Assembly (NCBI GenBank): GCA_029204225.1
Contig: MU835779.1
Location: forward strand, 1-36,399
Length of the DNA: 36,399 bases
Source of the DNA: Diphasiastrum complanatum
Lineage: Eukaryota > Streptophyta > Lycopodiopsida > Lycopodiales > Lycopodiaceae
Direction of reading: 5' to 3'
The notes under the pieces were generated by a model that was not told the origin of the DNA, made no database searches, and was given only the letters and a program-made list of their open reading frames with translations. Within the stretch, counting starts at the first letter, position 1. Every line of letters starts with the position of its first letter. Shown here piece after piece: positions 19,726 through 30,135 of this stretch. The position numbers and the translations under genes are program-made.

Positions 19726-20245
19726 AATCTTTGCCTACCTTAAAGAGCCAAGATGGAAAAGTATCAAGATCAAGCTGGGACAAGGAGAGAAATCAAGGTG
19801 CAGAAGCAACAAGGCACGGAGTGGACCATAAAGTGGGCAATCAAACGATAAATCCTTCGGCTCAGGGAGCCTTGATACCTGTGCGGAACTGAACAAATCT
19901 GGAGCTCAGGGAGCTCAACACAAAGTGCATCAAGGACAAATCAGGAGCTCAAAGGAGTTCCAAAGTCGAAAGTCAGAAGCGACAGGGGCGAACATTTCAA
20001 AGAAAGGCCTCTGTCACCAGTTAATAAGGTTCTCGGGTTTTACGAAAGCGATATCAAATCTACGCTTTTCCCAGACAAAGATATATTTTCAAGTTATGTA
20101 ATTTTTCAGTACAAAGAGCTGAGCCTCCGACTTGTGGTGTGCCAGCTTCAATGTTAATAAAAAGTGGCCAGTAAATTGAGTACTGTGCCAAGTAGCTTAA
20201 ATGTATAGTTATTTTAATTGGGAGACACCTTTACTTTAATCTGAC

Positions 20246-20265
20246 ATCTGATGAGGACATCAGAT
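20246..20265 (+). other. Hairpin directly upstream of the polypurine tract
   Basis: ATCTGATG (20246-20253) and CATCAGAT (20258-20265) form a perfect 8-bp stem with loop AGGA. It ends five bases before the purine-rich tract that precedes the 3' LTR. Confidence 0.8.
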
Positions 20266-20270
20266 TTTAT

Positions 20271-20284
20271 AAAGGTGGGGTGGA
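20271..20284 (+). other. Polypurine tract of the LARD-like element
   Basis: AAAGGTGGGGTGGA lies immediately before the 3' LTR start TGTTGAAAAGC at 20285. The position and composition fit a plus-strand primer site despite two T residues. Confidence 0.85.
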
Positions 20285-21514
20285 TGTTGAAAAGCTACCT
20301 TTACAAGCTTTACTTCCGGCGCCATTGGAGCCAGCTATGTCCCCGGCGCCAGCAGCGCCCCTACTGCTCCCGGCGCCACTCCCGGCCCCACTGTGACCAG
20401 AATCCAGCCGGCGCCAAGTTCCTATGGCTGAAAATCTTTGATCGGTTCTAGCGGAGTCCAGAGAGCTCAAATCGATGTGCAATCACCTCACACGATCTAG
20501 GCATGATTAAAGGAAGCCTGGGGATCAATAAAATCTAGAGAGAGAAAATGACTTTCTAGAAAGAGAAAATCCTAGAGAGAGAAAAACGTGCTTTACCAGC
20601 TTGGGTAGAGTGCTTGGTATGAGGGGGGGGTGCCGAATCACACCAATACTATAGGGGAGTGCGGGTTGCGACTCAGGGCGAGCTCCAACCAAGTCTCAGC
20701 CTCCCTTGCTGGAATGTTATCATGGCTCTCGCCTTGGCATGCTAGCGCCCCGAAGACTAGGGTCGGTCACACACTTGAAATGTAACCTTCTCAGATTTAT
20801 CAATAAAGTGGGATTTTCCTCAAACTGACTCTGATTACCTTCTGGGTTTCAGTGTTCGGTAAAAGCGCCAGTTGTAAGGCCGCTTCCAAATTTTTAAGTT
20901 GGCACATAGCTGAGGGTCGTATCCCGGGACGCCAGCGGTATGCCGTCGGGACCATTTGGTCCGTGGCGCCAGCGGTATGCTGTCGAGATCATTTGGTCCA
21001 GGAACTGGTTGTTTCCATATCTGTCGCGGCTCGTGGTTCTGAGTGTTCCTTGCATGAACGTGAATGGGTTAAGCTCTTGGGGAACGGGCTCTAACCTGTC
21101 GGCTGAGTTGGATGGCTTGCTTGGGTGGACGTTACCTGTTTATGGCTGTCCAGTCTGGCGTGGCGCCAGGTTGGCTTCCAGCGCTCGTGACGAAGCTTTC
21201 AGTTGGTTAAGTCTGATGTAAGTCAGACGGCTTGCTTGGAATGGATGTTACTCTTTTGTAACGAAGCTTCGAGTTGGTTAAGTTTGATGTATGTCGGGCG
21301 GCTTGCTTGGAGGGAAGTCACTCACATCGGGACCCCCGATCTGGCATGGCGCCAGGTTGGATCTCAATGTTGGTTTTTGGAACTTCAAGTTGGTTAAGTC
21401 TGATCGTTGTTGGCGAGGTGGCTGCTTGTATGTCAAGTGGGTTTCAATGGCAAGAGTTGAAGGTTGGGAAGCTAAGTCGTGGTTCCCGGCTCCCTTTGGG
21501 ATGCCTGCGCTACA
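20285..21514 (+). repeat. 3' LTR of the LARD-like element (1230 bp)
   Basis: It is collinear with the 5' LTR from end to end. Differences are about 33 substitutions, mostly transitions, plus a 12-bp insertion near 20380-20391 and a shorter G-run (8 G at 20623-20630). The net +6 bp matches the length difference exactly. It ends GCGCTACA at 21514 and is followed by CCATG. Confidence 0.93.
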
Positions 21515-21519
21515 CCATG
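21515..21519. repeat. Target-site duplication, right copy (CCATG)
   Basis: It is identical to 16467-16471. Counting one copy only, the copia reading frame on the minus strand is continuous across the insertion point. Confidence 0.92.
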
Positions 21520-21950
21520 CCTCTTTCCAAGAGCTAGGATCTTGCATGTCCTATCGACTACTTTACATTGATCACATTTGAACTCTACTTTATGTCCTAG
21601 ATCTGTAATTCTGCTCACAGAGAGCAGATTTGTCGACATATTTGGTACATGCAAGACATTCGAAAGTAGCTTAGATTGATGGTTTGCAAAGCTCAATCTT
21701 ATTGTACCTTCACCTTTGATAGGCTATGTGCTATTGTCACCCAAGTGAACATATCACTCGGTACTTTGAAGGCGTATAGGACTCGAAATAGCCGATATGG
21801 CTGGTCATATGATGTGTGGCTCTGGAATCCAAAAACCAGGAGCTGTCGTTGGATGTTTCTTGATGTCTTGTCATGAAGGCATCATGATCCGCTTCTTGAA
21901 TAGGTTATGGTGCTTCTGCAGCTGCATTTTCCACTTGATTTGCATACTAA
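21520..21950 (-). pseudogene. Ty1/copia element, minus strand, upstream part (protease and pre-integrase)
   Basis: This is the 5' portion of the copia element continued at 16471-14700. On the minus strand it encodes the protease motif 'WFLDSRATHHMTSH', in which the catalytic Asp remains but the next-but-one Gly is Arg (codon at 21821-21823). 'LLSNVLHVPNMSTNLLSVSR' and 'GHKVEFKCDQC' follow, the usual block before the integrase zinc finger. The frame meets the nested element at 'LALGKRHG'. Upstream of about 21930 copia similarity ends with an in-frame stop, and gag is not recognisable. The 5' LTR of this element is not in view. Confidence 0.85.
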
Positions 21951-24350
21951 TTTATGGTTTGATGCAATACTTTAAGTTTTATTATCTTCAATAATCATAA
22001 TATATTGTAAATCAAATTATTGCAATCTTGGCCCAAAACAAGTCTACTCACAAACATGTGATCTAGTTGTAGCCTTTGGCACAACTCTTACAATCGAGTA
22101 TGATACTCCCTTGAAGATAGATTTTTCTGTATGGTAAATTTGTGCCAATGGCTCTCTCTTGTACAATTGTCTTCTTCGCCAAATTTTAGCCATTGACAAA
22201 TAGCAATTGTAAGTAGTGTGATGGTATCTCTCTTGCTATTAGGCCTCCTAAATTTTTTTTGATTGCTTTCCTATATGAAGAAGTTGCTTCGAAGGTTGCA
22301 ATATGTGATCTCCTTGTCTCTTTGTGAAGTCTTTTCATTAATAAAATTTGCCAATGGTGTAAGGCTCTCCATTGTGCATATTCAAAAGGCCTTTGAAATA
22401 CTCAAAATGATGTTAGCAATTTTACTTTAGTTTTCCTTTTCCATGCATGTATACAATAGCCATAATATTTTGTGCATGTCCAAGTCTCCATGTGAGTCTT
22501 GTGACTTGTGAGTATGTTGCACTGTGGTGCATGAAAAGAAACCTCCATCTTTGCATGTGCTATTAATGACCATTCATGCATGCACTGAGGTGGAAGTCTC
22601 TAGAATGAAGCCAACTTCAACACATAGTATTGCAAGGCAAGACCAGAAAAGGCCATAAGAACCAATTTGTATAATTAGTCAATACCCTACTTACAATGGA
22701 GCATGGAATAGCCCAACACATTCATTTGCTTTTTTCCATGCATACAGGCTCACTTTCAAGTTGAGTAGTTGAGCCCATGGTTCAAGCTCACCAGGGTCCA
22801 AACCCATCGTTTGTCCTTTTAACATTGACTTTATTCCAAACTTCATCGACTAATCTCATCACATAGTTTTGCCTTTGCAAGGAAAGGCCAAAAGGGTGAT
22901 TTTCTAGTGGCAAGGGGGTGGGTGAGACTCCATATCCATAGCTTGACATACAACAAATGCTACTATATTGCTAGGGCGCTTCCTGATGAGTTCTTCGTAT
23001 TTCAAACTCTTATGTATGAAAAAAAATAAAATAAAATATGAAGTCAAGACTTAAAATTGTGTTCAATGTTCCATTTGTCAAGAGTGGTCATGGCATAGGA
23101 CTTACAATTTAAAAGGGTGGCACGTGGATACTGTGAGTGTTATAGTGATCGTAAGGAGCCGTATTTCTCCTTTTTCTTTTCGTTTCTGCTAGAATTCTCG
23201 GGTGTAAAATCTCAAATGCAGTAGTAGGTCTATATCTTCAGCCTACAACTAGAATATATTGAGTGTTAATGTTTGAACTTTGGGCAGAATCTAACGGAAC
23301 TATAGCTTAGTCTCTCGCTGTGTTTCTAGCTCCTCAAGTTCGCAACAATCGCCGCGTCGATTCCAACAAATTATACTCAAAAAGCGAGAACTTCAGTAGT
23401 TCCGTACTTGGTGAAAACGAGTACTAGCCTCTAGGCGAAGCAGCTTGTCATTGTCCTAGTCGTCCTTCACAACTTTAGTTGCACAATCTAGATTCTAGAA
23501 GAAGGTGGCAGACTGAACTGAAGAGTCAAGAGTCAAAATTCAAGATGGTTTGGGAATGCAGGTGATAACAACTGTAAAGACACTACTATCCTCTGGAATT
23601 CTAACAGCTGTTTTGGTTGTGGCAAATTGCAATTCGCAGCTCCCGCTTTTGAGCTTGTTGTACAATCTTTGGTTTCAGTTATGATTGTCTTGGGTCAAAA
23701 AGCGCGAGTTCTTGTGACTTCTGACAGCCGTGGCACAGTGCCACCGTCTATCACTCTCATTTACAGTGTCTGTGTGAGAGTGTCCACAATCAAGCACGTG
23801 ATGAGCAACATGGCAATCGTTGCCATGGTGCCATGGCTCCAGAAAAAAAGAGGACAGCCAAGAATGAGAATATTGACAACCCTTCTGTTGCTCTCGAGTT
23901 TCAAGAATTCAGGATACTTCATTCATGATTCCCATCTTCACCCAGAAGGCTTGACCTGACGTTCCCTATGAAGGGTTTGCATTAGAGACTGACCTGCTCC
24001 TTGTTCTCGAAGTCTTGGAGAATTTAAGCAAAGGAATGGTGAATGAAAGGCAACAGATTACCAACGATATGGCATATGCTTGCAAAGTATTGAATTTTTT
24101 CAAATTATCAAGCATTTATTGCCCCTTAGATTGATTCAGAAGTTGATAGAACTAGCTATATCTGTTTCTTTCAGTTGCCAGCAGCAGAAAACGAGAAAGC
24201 ATCAGTTGGACAAGGCCAGGCATGCGTATATGCCGGGAGAAGTTCACTGACCAGAAACTCTAGCTGTGATCTCTGGACCTGATTCGAACGTAGCACTTAG
24301 AAGACATGTTCTGATTGTAGGGAAGGGTTCTGCATGTAGGAAGTCAACAA

Positions 24351-24353
<3 letters not shown>
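21951..24353. other. Non-coding stretch, nothing recognised
   Basis: No gene is supported. The open frame at 23627-23959 has no family features. A two-strand palindromic patch lies near 22768-22785, too short and imperfect to call. The DNA is AT-rich to about 23050 and more balanced afterwards. Confidence 0.5.

Positions 24354-24437
<84 letters not shown>
24354..24437. repeat. (CT)42 microsatellite
   Basis: There are 84 bases of uninterrupted TC/CT dinucleotide. They are followed after a 20-base gap by further short CT runs to about 24470. No gene is adjacent. Confidence 0.97.
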
Positions 24438-24442
<5 letters not shown>

Positions 24443-26175
24443 CTACTACACACTCTCTATCTCTCTCTCGTTGATTGTCATACCTACGTAGGACGTGCTG
24501 CAGCATACTCTGGACAATTGGACAATTGGACGCTCCGTCTTATGTATGAACTAGTGTAGCGAATATTAACGTCGACTGAATCGAACTTTCTCATCAATCC
24601 TTAGTCACCTTTTTTAGCTAGAGTATGTGATAATATTTGGTTCTGTTGTACTTTTAGCTTCAACATAATGCTGCTGACTCAAATGTTGGTTGTAGCACGA
24701 TTGTCAATTAATAAATCTACAAGATGCAAAAAATACGCTGGTATTGCTGGAGGTGATGCAGAAAGTCTAGATCTAGAGAAAAAGCTTTTGTACTCGACAT
24801 TTTGAGGAAAATTCTACATCTATAACATGATTAAATTACTATCTAGTATCCACCGTGTCCACAACCATCTATGGCCCTAGGACTGGTCCTCCATGTAGAT
24901 ACTAACTGCATCACAATATTGAATCAGTATGAAAGATTACTGGCACCTGCCTCATTCAGATCCCAACATATTGAAACCCGGGGGACCGGGGGAGGAAGAG
25001 CGAGAGACTAGAAGACAAGAGACAAACTTGTCACATGACTATCTAAAGTTAGGGGCACATGAGTACAACAACTGCTGCAACAACTCTCTACCATAAGCCT
25101 ACCAACAATCTCACCCCCTCTCATCCAACCATGAAACATGCCCTAAAAGTGAAATGAACCGTGACAGTAAAGACCAACACAAAACCCTTTGTACTATCTT
25201 CATTGCATTTGCTGTCCATATTTTCTTGCAAAGAACTTGAGAGCAGGCTTTCGGATATGGATCATTGAGCAGATTAGTAGCTTATGTTGATTGATGCAAG
25301 CATTTCACAATGTGCAAGACTTCTCTATTGGTGAATTCATTGCTTCCCAATTATGCTGATTGATACAAGCCATTCCCAATCTCAAGGACCTAATTCTCTA
25401 ATTAGCACTTCGTATTGATTGGTAGAAGCGTTTTACATGAATTACAAGTTTTTAATTGCCACAAGAGTCTCTCACTCCCTTTCAAAGTTACATCATATTT
25501 AGTATTTTGTGTTGCAGCCAAAGCTAGGAGTAATTGCTATCAGGAAGCACACAAGTGAAGACAAGAATTAGGAAAAAAGATCTTGCAAAGTTGGAGTGAT
25601 GAAATTCTTGGGTGCTTGGATTCATCAATCAAAAATTTAAAATTTACATTCTTGTAATTTTTTTTACTGTTTGGAATAGAGTTTTATTACAAGGTATGTG
25701 CAATATCCAAGCAGAGAATTCTAGTTAGATTTAAAAGCATTGGATTTTGAAACCTTGATTTGAATTTTTTGGTTATGTTGTGAAGCTCTTGAAATCTTTT
25801 TGGAAGGAAAGGCATAATTTTTTTAAGAAAATTGAGTTATAGTTATTCATGATCGTTGAGCATATCTTGACAATTATGGAATTTCATTATGAAAAGTATG
25901 GGCTCAAAATGGACCCTTTGTAAAGATATCCTTAGTGACTTCCCACCTTTTAAACTTTCAAATAGGCTAATAACCTTCATCCATGTGGAACGAACTATTA
26001 CAGAGATTGATGGACTTTTTAGTATTTTCTGTCTATAGTTTTGTGTTCTTGAAATTCGCAATGGGTAGCAAAAAACCATTTGATTGAGTAATAGTTGCTG
26101 CCCGTATGTTTTTTCGCTGCCCACAGAACATACTTCTATGGATAAATTGTGTCAGTGCTTCCAGGGTTTGTAAGT
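24438..26175. other. Non-coding stretch, nothing recognised
   Basis: No gene, RNA gene or transposon protein is visible on either strand. The minus-strand frame at 25843-26124 (93 codons) shows no motif and is bounded by AT-rich DNA. Confidence 0.5.
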
Positions 26176-26820
26176 CATGAGTTGTAAGAAATCATATTTT
26201 GATTAGCTATAACTTTTGGTTAGTACATTGAAATGCAAAATCGACGACACCGTCAGAAAGAGGACTTCAAGAGCTTTCCAAAGCACATCATATTGTCATA
26301 GTTTCGCCAACGAACATGAAAGTTACAACTGGCAAAAAATGGGATATCTTTTCAATGCGCCGTGTTCATTTGCAAGGTGTCAAATATCACTCTTGCGCAT
26401 TGAATAGATATCCCATCTTTGTCTAATCAAATTCAAAACTGACTATACCATGAAGAAGAGGACTTCAAGAGCTTTCGAAGGAATACTATATTGTCATAGT
26501 TCTGCCAATGAAGAAGAAAGTTCTATATAGGTAACCAAAAATGGGATATCATTTCAGCGTGACCGGCATGTTTATTTGCAAGGTGTCAAATCACACTCTT
26601 GCGTATTGAATCGACATCCCATCTTTGTTAAGCTATAACTTTTTTGTTTGTTGGTGGAACTATAGCAATATGGTATTCTTTGGAAAGATCTTGAAGTCGT
26701 CTTTCTGATGGTTAGTCAAATTTGAATTTCAATGTGCTAATCAAAAGTTATAGCTGACCAAAAATGGGAGATCGTTTCAACACGACCAAGGTCATTTGCA
26801 AGGTGTCGGACTTGGTGGAA
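26176..26820. repeat. Composite direct and inverted (foldback) repeat
   Basis: A ~200-bp unit is repeated: 'GAGGACTTCAAGAGCTTT' occurs at 26260 and 26458, and 'TTTGCAAGGTGTC' at about 26369, 26575 and 26795. In addition, 26205-26301 is present in reverse complement at 26660-26755 (AGCTATAACTTTTGG... versus ...CAAAAGTTATAGCT), giving an inverted repeat with ~96-bp imperfect arms. No coding frame is present. Confidence 0.8.
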
Positions 26821-26901
26821 ATTTGCATTTTCAAGTTTGGCTCCACCATGTGTGGCATATCACTGTTGGCAACTCCATTGGTTTAGGATATGTTATACGC
26901 A

Positions 26902-27414
26902 TTTTCTTCTAGATGTCATATTGTTGAGACTTAGTGTATTTCTACAGTAAATTAGTAAGGTGATATTGATATTAAAAACCAACCAGGGAAAACCAACTAT
27001 AGTAAGGTGATAACCCTAAACCCTAAAACACTTATAAAATTGATTTCTAAAACTATAGTGTTAGATGGACATTTTTACAAATTAATTTATTTTTTAGCAT
27101 AAATATTAAGCTAGTATTAATATTTTCATTTATAAGTCTATTTACATGTTTCCTTTAATATGTATATTCCCTTTAAACTTCTCCTAGTGATATTATTGGG
27201 AAAACCCCTAGCTAGGAATTTATTTAGCAAAGTACTTTTATTGAGAACTAGTAATTGCAGCCTAAGGTAAGGGGTGTAGGGTTTAGGGTTTAGGGTTAGA
27301 GGGCAAGGATTGTAATATTTAGGATATGGGGTTGGCTGACTGATGTTATATTCCTTTTCTTCTAGATTTTATATTGTTGAGACTTAGTATTTCTATAGTA
27401 AACTAGTAAGATGA
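26902..27414. repeat. Direct-repeat pair flanking opposed telomere-like motifs
   Basis: A ~60-bp sequence (TTTTCTTCTAGATNT... to AGTAAGRTGA) occurs at 26902-26963 and again, slightly diverged, at 27355-27414 in the same orientation. Between them lie CCCTAAACCCTAAA (27014-27027) and the reverse-oriented TAGGGTTTAGGGTTTAGGG (27277-27295). The 450-bp spacing could be a TRIM-like or other small element; no PBS or polypurine tract was identified. Confidence 0.65.
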
Positions 27415-27689
27415 CAAGAACAAGTTACATAATCAATTTAACTAAAAAAAATTCCAACAGTTTTTTTCCACACCTTCCTTCTCCATATTAACATTTTCCA
27501 TGATCTAACTAGGTGTTTCATGTATGTGAGAGTCAGTCCCAACTTAGTTTGCAATATATCTCTGTACTTGGAACATTCATCTATGAATATATATTTGTTT
27601 AAGTTAAGTCTCCTTCATCAATTTTTAAGTGCATAAAATGTAACTCAAATATTTGCAAATTTTTTTATTAACAATTATGAACAAGTGAT

Positions 27690-29580
27690 TCTTTGTTAAG
27701 TTCAAGAATACAAGGGAGAACCAATTTTCCACAAAGATAAAGTGCTTAAGGAGTGACAATGGTGGTGAGTACATATCTACCAAGTTCAAGGCTTTTTGTG
27801 ATGAGTATGGGATCAAGAGGGAGTATACAACACCAATGACCCCACAACAAAATGGAGTGGTTGAGAGGAAGAATAGGACTTAATGTGAAAGTGCTAAAGC
27901 CATGAGGTTAAGTGCTAACCTTGACACGCCATTTTGGGATCAAGCTTTGGTGTGTGCTAATTTATTGTGCAATAGGTGGCCGAGTACTATTTTGGATGGA
28001 AGGACACCTTTTGAGATGCTATTCAAGAGGCTGAGTGTCAACTTTCTTAGAACTTTTGGATGCACATGCTATGTCAACATTACTCTTGATGATAGGACCA
28101 AGGAGGATCCATCTTCAAGGAAAGGTATCTTTGTACAAGGTTTACATTCCTTCTACTAACAAGGTGATTGTTGGTAGAGATGTCATTTTTGATGAGGGAA
28201 ACATTCCTAAAGTATCTTCAAGCATTATTGATGGTGATGTGGATGGATCTTACATTCTTGATGTTGATGTAAAGGATCCTACTTTGGATGGTGATGATGA
28301 AGGACCATCATCAAGTCAAAAGCCAAGGAGAACATCAAGAAAAAGACAAAAGCCTTCAAGGCTCACTTATGATGAAAAGGGTAAGCAAGTAGTTGTTGGA
28401 AATTATTTTGCTTTCCTAACCTCTTTTGATGAACCTACATGTGTAGATGAAGCAAGGAACAAAGAGGAGTGGATCCAAGCAATGGATCTTGAGTATCAAG
28501 CTCTTATGAAAAATGGAACATGGAGATTGGTGGAGCTACCTAAAAGGACAAGAAAGCTATTGGATGCAAATGGATCTTCAAGGTGAAGACAAACCAAGAT
28601 GGATCTCTCAACCAGTACAAGGCAAGGCTGGTGGCAAAAGGATATTCTCAAGAACATGGGATTGACTATGATGAAACCTTTGCACTCGTGGCAAAGATGG
28701 TAAGCATTAGGGTCATCATCTCTCTTACTACTCTTTATGGTTGGCATCTATGGCAATTGGATACTAAAATGCATTTGAATGGTGATCTTGAGGAGAAAGT
28801 GTACATAGAGCAACCCGAGAGCTACATTTCTTCTACAAAGCCAAAGAATGTGTGTTTACTACAAAAGAGTTTGTATGGCCTTAAGCAAGCACCAAGGATT
28901 TGGTATGCTAAGTTTATCACTTTTTTACTCTCTCAAGGCTTTGTTATGACTGAGTATGATCATTCACTTTATTATAGGTTTGCTGGAAATGATGTTACCA
29001 TCTTGCTAATCTATGTGGATGATATCATCTTGAGTGGTGGAGGCGTTCAAGATGTGGAGAATATCAAGTGTGCTCTTAAGAAGGAATTTGAGGTGCATGA
29101 TCTTGGTAATTTGCATTACATTTTAGGAATAGAAGTGATTAGATCTTCTCAGTCTACTTTCATTTGTCAAGAGAAGTATGCTAATTCTATTTTAGAAAGA
29201 TTTTGTATGGTAGATGCAAAATCTTGTGATACACCTATGGAGTCAAATGTAAAGCTAACTATAAGAGGTAATGAAAGATCCTTCGAGGACATTACTCTCT
29301 ATAGGAAGTTAGTTGGTTCACTCATCTATCTAACCATTACTAGACCAGATCTAAGCTATTGTGTTGAAAGATTGAGCCAATATATGCAAGATCCTAGTGA
29401 GGAGCATTGGAAGCTAGGAAAATGAGTTTTGAGGTACATCATTGGAACTTGAGATTTTGGCATATTGTATGAGGGATCATCACCTAACTTGTTTGGATTT
29501 TCAAATTCGGTCTATGCTGGAGATACAATGGATAGGAAATCCATTAGTGCTCAATTAGCGGAGTTTTCAATATCAAAAAG
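27690..29580 (+). pseudogene. Ty1/copia remnant: integrase core, RT and partial RNase H
   Basis: The first frame reads 'KCLRSDNGGEYISTKFKAF' (integrase second Asp) and 'QQNGVVERKNRT' (Glu). A stop follows, then 'PFWDQALVCANLLCNRWPS'. A frame change at about 28130 leads into 'VGRDVIFDEGNIP' and the acidic linker, then 'EWIQAMDLEYQALMKNGTW'. A one-base shift near 28570 opens the longest frame (to 29425), with 'NQYKARLVAKGYSQEHGIDY', 'WQLDTKMHLNGDLEEKVYI' (first RT Asp), 'SLYGLKQAPRIWYAKF' and the YVDD box at 29012-29023. After 'RPDLSYCVERLSQYMQDPS' a TGA at 29423-29425 interrupts RNase H. Decayed 'VYAGDTMDRKSIS' ends the similarity. The integrase N-terminus, protease, gag and LTRs are missing. 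RT is the least damaged in the window, but the element is dead. Confidence 0.9.
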
Positions 29581-30135
29581 ACCCTTTAAGGAATGCCATG
29601 TAGGATATACAAAAATATCAAAATAAAAAAAACCATATTGTTTATTTGCTTGCCCACACCACTCCCAAGGCCTCCCCAACTCCCAATGATGTAACCACAG
29701 TGTCTATAGTCACAGTTAAGAACTGTTAATAGTTCGCATTATAACTTGACTAAACTCAAAAATATTCTCTCCATTGGTTACGAAAAGAGCAATATTTTCA
29801 CTGGATCTAGAATATGACCGCCATCCCCAAATTCGAATCAGAAAAAATTGCAAAATGTTCACATATGCATTCCTTCCACGAGAATGGAAATATGAGCGCC
29901 AACTACCTATTGGAATGAAAAAATGAGCGGCATTTCCAAATTTGAATCAAGCATACAAGCATGGAGATTGGATTGATCGTACATAGTATATAATATAATC
30001 AAAGATGAGTATTTTGTTTTGCTTTATAGAATCTGGTCATAGTACTTTGATGCAACTGATTACTCTATTATTTTTTTGATGATGACATTATATCATCTAC
30101 ATGTGGATATCCCTATTGATTTGGCACCTTTGCAG
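29581..30135. other. Non-coding stretch before the DDE-like gene
   Basis: No gene is seen. Imperfect repeats of an 'ATGACCGCCATCCCCAAATTYGAATCA'-like segment lie near 29815-29850 and 29921-29952. The stretch ends in a splice-acceptor-like CACCTTTGCAG (30125-30135), so its right part is probably an intron whose upstream exon I cannot find. Confidence 0.45.

Larger units (their letters stand above)
16472..21514 (+). mobile_element. Non-autonomous LTR retrotransposon (LARD-like), structurally complete
   Basis: This 5043-bp element has all the structural marks of an LTR retrotransposon on the plus strand: 5' LTR (16472-17695), primer-binding site (17698-17710), a 2589-bp internal region, polypurine tract (20271-20284), 3' LTR (20285-21514), TG...CA ends and a perfect 5-bp target duplication. 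The internal region has no gag, protease, RT, RNase H or integrase; its open frames are short and match nothing I recognise. With LTRs over 1 kb and a total over 4 kb it fits the LARD class, mobilised in trans by an autonomous partner. It lies inside a minus-strand copia polyprotein. By hand I count roughly 33 substitutions plus two indels (G-run 14 vs 8; a 12-bp insertion in the 3' LTR) between the LTRs, about 97% identity. The insertion is therefore fairly young relative to the relics around it. Confidence 0.93.

Noticed and set aside
22768-22785. Palindrome around CCATGG
   Set aside because: It is imperfect and short; such palindromes are expected by chance in 36 kb.
24266-24559. Frames across the CT microsatellite
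   Set aside because: They consist mainly of translated dinucleotide repeat (Ser-Leu or Arg-Glu).
25843-26124. 93-codon minus-strand frame
   Set aside because: I considered a transposase fragment, but no conserved block could be identified and the flanks are AT-rich non-coding DNA.
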